A stretch of 64,000 bases of DNA from contig NZ_JABFTV010000014.1 in the NCBI RefSeq assembly GCF_021404405.1, positions 42,218 to 106,217 on the forward strand. The letters are read 5' to 3'. Origin of the DNA: Billgrantia aerodenitrificans. Its GTDB lineage: Bacteria > Pseudomonadota > Gammaproteobacteria > Pseudomonadales > Halomonadaceae. The translations under genes and the position numbers were made by a program. The notes under the pieces are model-generated. The model was not told the origin of the DNA and did no database searches. It saw nothing but the letters and a program-made list of their open reading frames with translations. The first letter of the stretch is position 1, and every line of letters begins with the position of its first letter. Below, in pieces: positions 61,272 to 64,000 of this stretch.

Positions 61272-63218
61272 TCACGCCAACTGGGATAACGTCTTACCCT
61301 CATCGACCTTGAAGCGCTGTACCAGCCTCGCCAGCTCCCGTGCCTGATCGCTCAGGGAGTGGCTAGCGGCGGTGGCCTCTTCCACCAGCGAAGCGTTCTG
61401 CTGTGTTACTTCGTCTAGCTGGCTAACCGCCATGTTGATCTGCTCGATGCCAGACGACTGCTCGGTAGCAGCGGTAGCAATCTCGCTGATGAAGCTCGAG
61501 ACCCGCTGCACCCCCTCAGCAATACTCGCCAGCTGCTGACTTGCCATACTCACCAGACGCTCGCCCTCATCGACGCTTGCAACACTGGAATCGACCAGCT
61601 CGCGGATCTTGCTGGCCTCGGCCGAGCAGCGGCCCGCCAAGTTGCGTACCTCAGTGGCGACCACGGCAAAACCACGGCCGTGTTCGCCAGCCCGCGCCGC
61701 TTCCACAGAGGCGTTGAGCGCCAGTAGATTGGTCTGGAAAGCGATGCCGTCGATGGCCTCGACGATGCTCTCGACCCGCTTGTTGGCCTGCTTGATGCTA
61801 CCCATGGATTGAGCCGCCTGCTGCCCCACACCACTGGCATTGCGCGCCTGCTCATCGAGATCGACAGTCAGCTCACGCGCCTGAGCGGAGGACTCGGCCG
61901 TCTGGCGAACGGTGGCGGTCATCTGCTCTAGGCTCGATGCCGTCTCGACCAGCGAAGAGGATTGCTCCTCGGTACGGCTGGCCAGGTCCTCGTTGCCCTG
62001 AGCGATCTCGCTGCTCGCCACGCTGACCGATTCGGCAGTCCGCCGAATGTCGCTCATCATCGCCTGCAGTTTCTGCTGCATTTCATGCATATGTGCCAGC
62101 AGGCTGGTGGTGTCACCGGGCTTAACCGGCACTCGCATGGTCAGGTCGCCCTGCACTACGCGCCGAACCACATCGGCAGCCCGCCGAGGATCGCCCCCCA
62201 GGGTCTTCACCACCGAACGCACCACGCCCATGCTCACCAGCACGGCGATCGAAACGATCAGCGCGGTGATACCCACCAGAATCCAGAACAACCGGGACAC
62301 CTCGGCCAAGGCCTCGCGCTCGGGCACCTCCACCACCAGCCCCCAATTGAGCAGCGGCAGGAAGGTATAACTGCCGATCACCGGAGTACCGGCGGCGTCT
62401 GCGTAGCGGCCCACCCCGTGCTCACCGGCACCGATGGCCACCGCCGCCTGGGTAGCCAGCTCGCGGCTTTCACCCGCCAGCGCCGCCACCGGGGTCACCG
62501 GCATGCCATCTCCACCCAGCAGATAAGTGTCGGAGCTTCCGCCGAGCGACATCTCAGCCATACGCTCGAACAAGACGTCGAGCCGCACCGCACCGCGCAC
62601 CACCCCTACCACCTCGCCGTTATCGCCAAACACGGGCGCCACCACGTTGCTCACCTGATTGCCGGTGGCACGCGACACCAGCGGCTGGGAGAACACCGGC
62701 TGGCCCTGAATCGCCTCGCGGAACCAGGCGCGGTCTGCCACCTGGAACTCGGCGGCTTCCTCCGCAGACATCACAGCGGCACGCCCTTCGAAACTCACCC
62801 CCGCTACTCCCACGCCGTCGGCGCCAACGAAGAAGATCGTATCGTAGTAGCCGCTCTGTTCGGCAAGGCGCGTCAGCAGGTGCTGGAGAGGTTCGACCTC
62901 TACTTGGCGTACGGGGTCGAGCCCCGCCACGAAGGCGATCTCATCCTGGCGGGCACCGAGCCACTGGGTGAAGGCACCGGCCATCATTTCGCCGGTACCC
63001 TGCAGTTGATTGACGGTAGCTTGTGTGAAGGACTGACGGTACTGGGCGTAAACCAGGCCAGCCACCAACATCACCGAGATGAGCACCAAGGAGACAATCA
63101 TCAAGGTCAAGCGGGTACTGAAGCCCAGTCGCTCCGGGCGTGGCGTCGGCTCATGCGATTTTTCCGCCGACCACAAAGGCTCGGCATCATGGATGTTGGT
63201 CAGCGTTATGGAATTCAT
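61272..63218 (-). CDS. methyl-accepting chemotaxis protein with dCache-type sensor, no CheR tether
   Basis: The receptor has 648 residues. A cytoplasmic N-terminal stretch of about 35 residues precedes TM1 (LTLMIVSLVLISVMLVAGLV). The periplasmic dCache-like domain of about 260 residues contains QVADRAWFREAIQGQPVFSQ and YLLGGDGMPVTPVAA. TM2 lies near 310-332, followed by HAMP and the signalling hairpin (IAFQTNLLALNASVEAARAG). The C-terminus ends KTLSQLA, without the W-x-x-F tail found on the other five receptors, so it depends on neighbours for efficient methylation. GGAGAG lies 7 bases before the ATG. A sigma-28-like promoter lies about 104 bases upstream. Confidence 0.93.
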   Translation of the reverse strand: MNSITLTNIHDAEPLWSAEKSHEPTPRPERLGFSTRLTLMIVSLVLISVMLVAGLVYAQYRQSFTQATVNQLQGTGEMMAGAFTQWLGARQDEIAFVAGLDPVRQVEVEPLQHLLTRLAEQSGYYDTIFFVGADGVGVAGVSFEGRAAVMSAEEAAEFQVADRAWFREAIQGQPVFSQPLVSRATGNQVSNVVAPVFGDNGEVVGVVRGAVRLDVLFERMAEMSLGGSSDTYLLGGDGMPVTPVAALAGESRELATQAAVAIGAGEHGVGRYADAAGTPVIGSYTFLPLLNWGLVVEVPEREALAEVSRLFWILVGITALIVSIAVLVSMGVVRSVVKTLGGDPRRAADVVRRVVQGDLTMRVPVKPGDTTSLLAHMHEMQQKLQAMMSDIRRTAESVSVASSEIAQGNEDLASRTEEQSSSLVETASSLEQMTATVRQTAESSAQARELTVDLDEQARNASGVGQQAAQSMGSIKQANKRVESIVEAIDGIAFQTNLLALNASVEAARAGEHGRGFAVVATEVRNLAGRCSAEASKIRELVDSSVASVDEGERLVSMASQQLASIAEGVQRVSSFISEIATAATEQSSGIEQINMAVSQLDEVTQQNASLVEEATAASHSLSDQARELARLVQRFKVDEGKTLSQLA

Positions 63219-63321
63219 CCCTTGCTCTCCTGCCAGGCAACCTTTGGCGAACAGAACGCTCAGTGAAGGCTGTCGTTATCGTTGTGCTAGCACATAGGCA
63301 GGCCGGGCCTGCCTATAGACC

Positions 63322-63348
63322 TTATCGGCCTGGGAAGAACGGAATTGA
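63322..63348 (-). promoter_or_regulatory. sigma-28-like promoter for the receptor at 61272
   Basis: On the minus strand TCAAT (63348-63344), 14 bases, then GCCGATAA (63329-63322). The -10 is exact, the -35 is weak (two mismatches) and spacing is exact. It lies about 104 bases before the receptor start. Confidence 0.7.
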
Positions 63349-63483
63349 GGAAAAGAGAGCAAAAAATTGACAAATGTCAAATTTCTTAATCAGAAATTAC
63401 CGATTCATACGGACTCGGGCCAGTCTAGGATGTCACCCAGCCGGTAGGCTCGGCGGTGTCCGAGCCTCTTCAATAGGGTTCGC

Positions 63484-63510
63484 TAAAGTTACTCACAATC
63501 TCGCCGATAA
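63484..63510 (+). promoter_or_regulatory. sigma-28 promoter for the 86-residue membrane protein
   Basis: TAAAGTTA at 63484-63491, 11 bases, then GCCGATAA at 63503-63510: the -10 is exact, the -35 core is exact and spacing is exact. It lies 81 bases before the ATG at 63591, with no other gene between. Confidence 0.9.
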
Positions 63511-63590
63511 CCACTGCCGACGCGCTGATTTCCATACCGATATCAGCTCATTTTGAATCAAATGGATACAGTGATTTAAAAGGAGAGGTA

Positions 63591-63851
63591 ATGAGTTCAC
63601 CGGAAAACACCAAAACCGAGGACACCACTACTGATACGCATCACGGTCTCTTCACCTTGGCCAACGCGTTCCGTGTAGCCGCCGTGCTAAGCACCGTCGT
63701 CGGCCTCTACCTGTTTTTTCAGGCTATTCAATTTGCCAATATCGTCGGTGCGGCTGCCTATGAGGCGGGGCTTTTCCAACTTGGCATTGCGGTCATCGTA
63801 TCGCTCTTTCTACTGCTGGGTGAAAAGATTTGCCGCTATTTAGATGACTGA
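63591..63851 (+). CDS. 86-residue two-helix membrane protein, probable FliA regulon member
   Basis: The Thr/Asp/Glu-rich hydrophilic N-terminus (PENTKTEDTTTDTHHG) is followed by TM1 at about 27-48 (FRVAAVLSTVVGLYLFFQAI). A short loop leads to TM2 at about 58-79 (LFQLGIAVIVSLFLLLGEKI) and a tail ending CRYLDD. AGGAGAGG lies 3 bases before the ATG. I recognise no family. The near-perfect sigma-28 promoter, divergent from a chemoreceptor, suggests a motility or chemotaxis accessory role, for example receptor-array or motor-linked. That is inference from the promoter only. Confidence 0.8.
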   Translation: MSSPENTKTEDTTTDTHHGLFTLANAFRVAAVLSTVVGLYLFFQAIQFANIVGAAAYEAGLFQLGIAVIVSLFLLLGEKICRYLDD

Positions 63852-63889
63852 GGGCCATGAAAAAACGAACCCCGCCATTCTGAACTGCA

Positions 63890-63931
63890 CCCCGAAAGTT
63901 GGACACCCAATCCAACCTTCGGGGTGTTTTT
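63890..63931 (+). terminator. hairpin with T-run inside the IS end
   Basis: 14-base arms with one mismatch (63890-63903 and 63911-63924) enclose a 7-base loop, followed by TGTTTTT. It lies immediately before the transposase start and probably blocks read-through transcription into the transposase. Confidence 0.75.
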
Positions 63932-64000
63932 ATGAGCAATCGATACGATGAGGGGTTCAAGCTGCTGGTGGTGCAGCAGTGTTTGCACGATGACACCAGC
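63932..64000 (+). CDS. IS3-family transposase OrfA, N-terminal fragment
   Basis: From ATG 63932 the frame reads MSNRYDEGFKLLVVQQCLHD and continues past the window end, giving the first 23 residues. The pattern (a short basic start, then FKLLVVQQ) fits the helix-turn-helix protein that opens IS3-type elements. The gene is cut only by the window edge. The hairpin at 63890 overlaps its presumed ribosome-binding region, so expression is probably low. Confidence 0.65.
   Translation, partial: MSNRYDEGFKLLVVQQCLHDDTS

Larger units (their letters stand above)
63219..63590. promoter_or_regulatory. divergent regulatory gap between the receptor and the small membrane gene
   Basis: These 372 bases contain no convincing gene; two short frames on the plus strand have neither ribosome sites nor protein-like composition. 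The gap carries two sigma-28-type promoters pointing away from each other (63322-63348 minus, 63484-63510 plus) and an AT-rich stretch near 63350-63400. It also holds a small hairpin near 63295-63315 (AGGCAGGCC / GGCCTGCCT) in the receptor leader. Confidence 0.7.
63881..64000 (+). mobile_element. left end of an IS3-family insertion sequence (runs off the window)
   Basis: From TGAACTGCACCCCGAAAGTT at 63881 the sequence looks like the terminal inverted repeat of IS3-family elements (a TG start and the CCCCGAAAGTTGGACA-type tip). It is followed 51 bases later by a transposase start. The right end and target duplication are outside the window, so the exact boundary is not proven. The element sits 29 bases after the small membrane gene. 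Confidence 0.75.

Overview
The window is high-GC bacterial chromosome. Its gene content and order best fit a motile gammaproteobacterium of the Halomonas group. This placement rests on protein types and synteny I recognise; no search was run. Coding density is high, and I found no rRNA, tRNA or CRISPR array. The only mobile DNA is the left end of an IS3-family insertion sequence at the right edge.

Left part (1-21.6 kb), mixed housekeeping and sensing. It begins with a truncated unknown gene and a YdcF-type membrane protein, then a nitrilase-family amidohydrolase coupled to an NTF2-like protein. Next comes a cstA operon that also encodes a 100-residue protein ending in Cys-Cys and a cysteine-free ArsA/Get3-type ATPase. 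A four-gene operon follows: a receiver-only response regulator, a membrane protein fused to a DnaQ-type exonuclease, a 68-residue membrane protein, and a symporter-histidine kinase fusion. After that come a chemoreceptor, an HDOD/EAL-like protein, a DUF294-type nucleotidyltransferase, HlyU, argG, RNase T, a hibernation-factor/cold-shock fusion, grxD and argF.

Central part (21.6-53.7 kb), flagellar and chemotaxis genes. A PomA/MotC-type stator pair lies divergent from an EAL gene, followed by a second HDOD protein. The long minus-strand block then reads, in transcription order, fliD-fliS-fliT-fliK-flhB-like, flhD-flhC, motA-motB-cheA-cheW-three receptors-cheR-cheB-receptor-cheY-cheZ, flhB-flhA-flhF-(flhG-like)-flhE-fliA. 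This is essentially the enterobacterial flhDC / motAB-cheAW / receptors-cheRBYZ / flhBAE layout, with flhF, a P-loop-less flhG-like gene and fliA added.

Right part (53.7-64 kb), cyclic-di-GMP and chemotaxis output. It holds a YcgR/PilZ protein fused to an altered HD-GYP domain, a very large GAF/PAS/LOV-like/GGDEF/EAL protein, a membrane GGDEF cyclase, DUF2835, another chemoreceptor and an 86-residue membrane protein.

Ten sequences match the FliA (sigma-28) promoter pattern TAAAG-N14-GCCGATAA well. They sit before receptors, both stator sets, fliD, EAL/HDOD genes, the LOV-like protein and the unknown 86-residue protein. This suggests a cascade FlhDC -> FliA -> motility, chemotaxis and c-di-GMP genes. 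The most unusual items are the FlhG-like protein (FlhF-activating motif kept, ATPase motif lost) beside a C-terminally extended FlhF, the PilZ-HD-GYP fusion, the LOV-like c-di-GMP protein, the cstA/CC-tail/ArsA operon and the sigma-28-linked small membrane protein.
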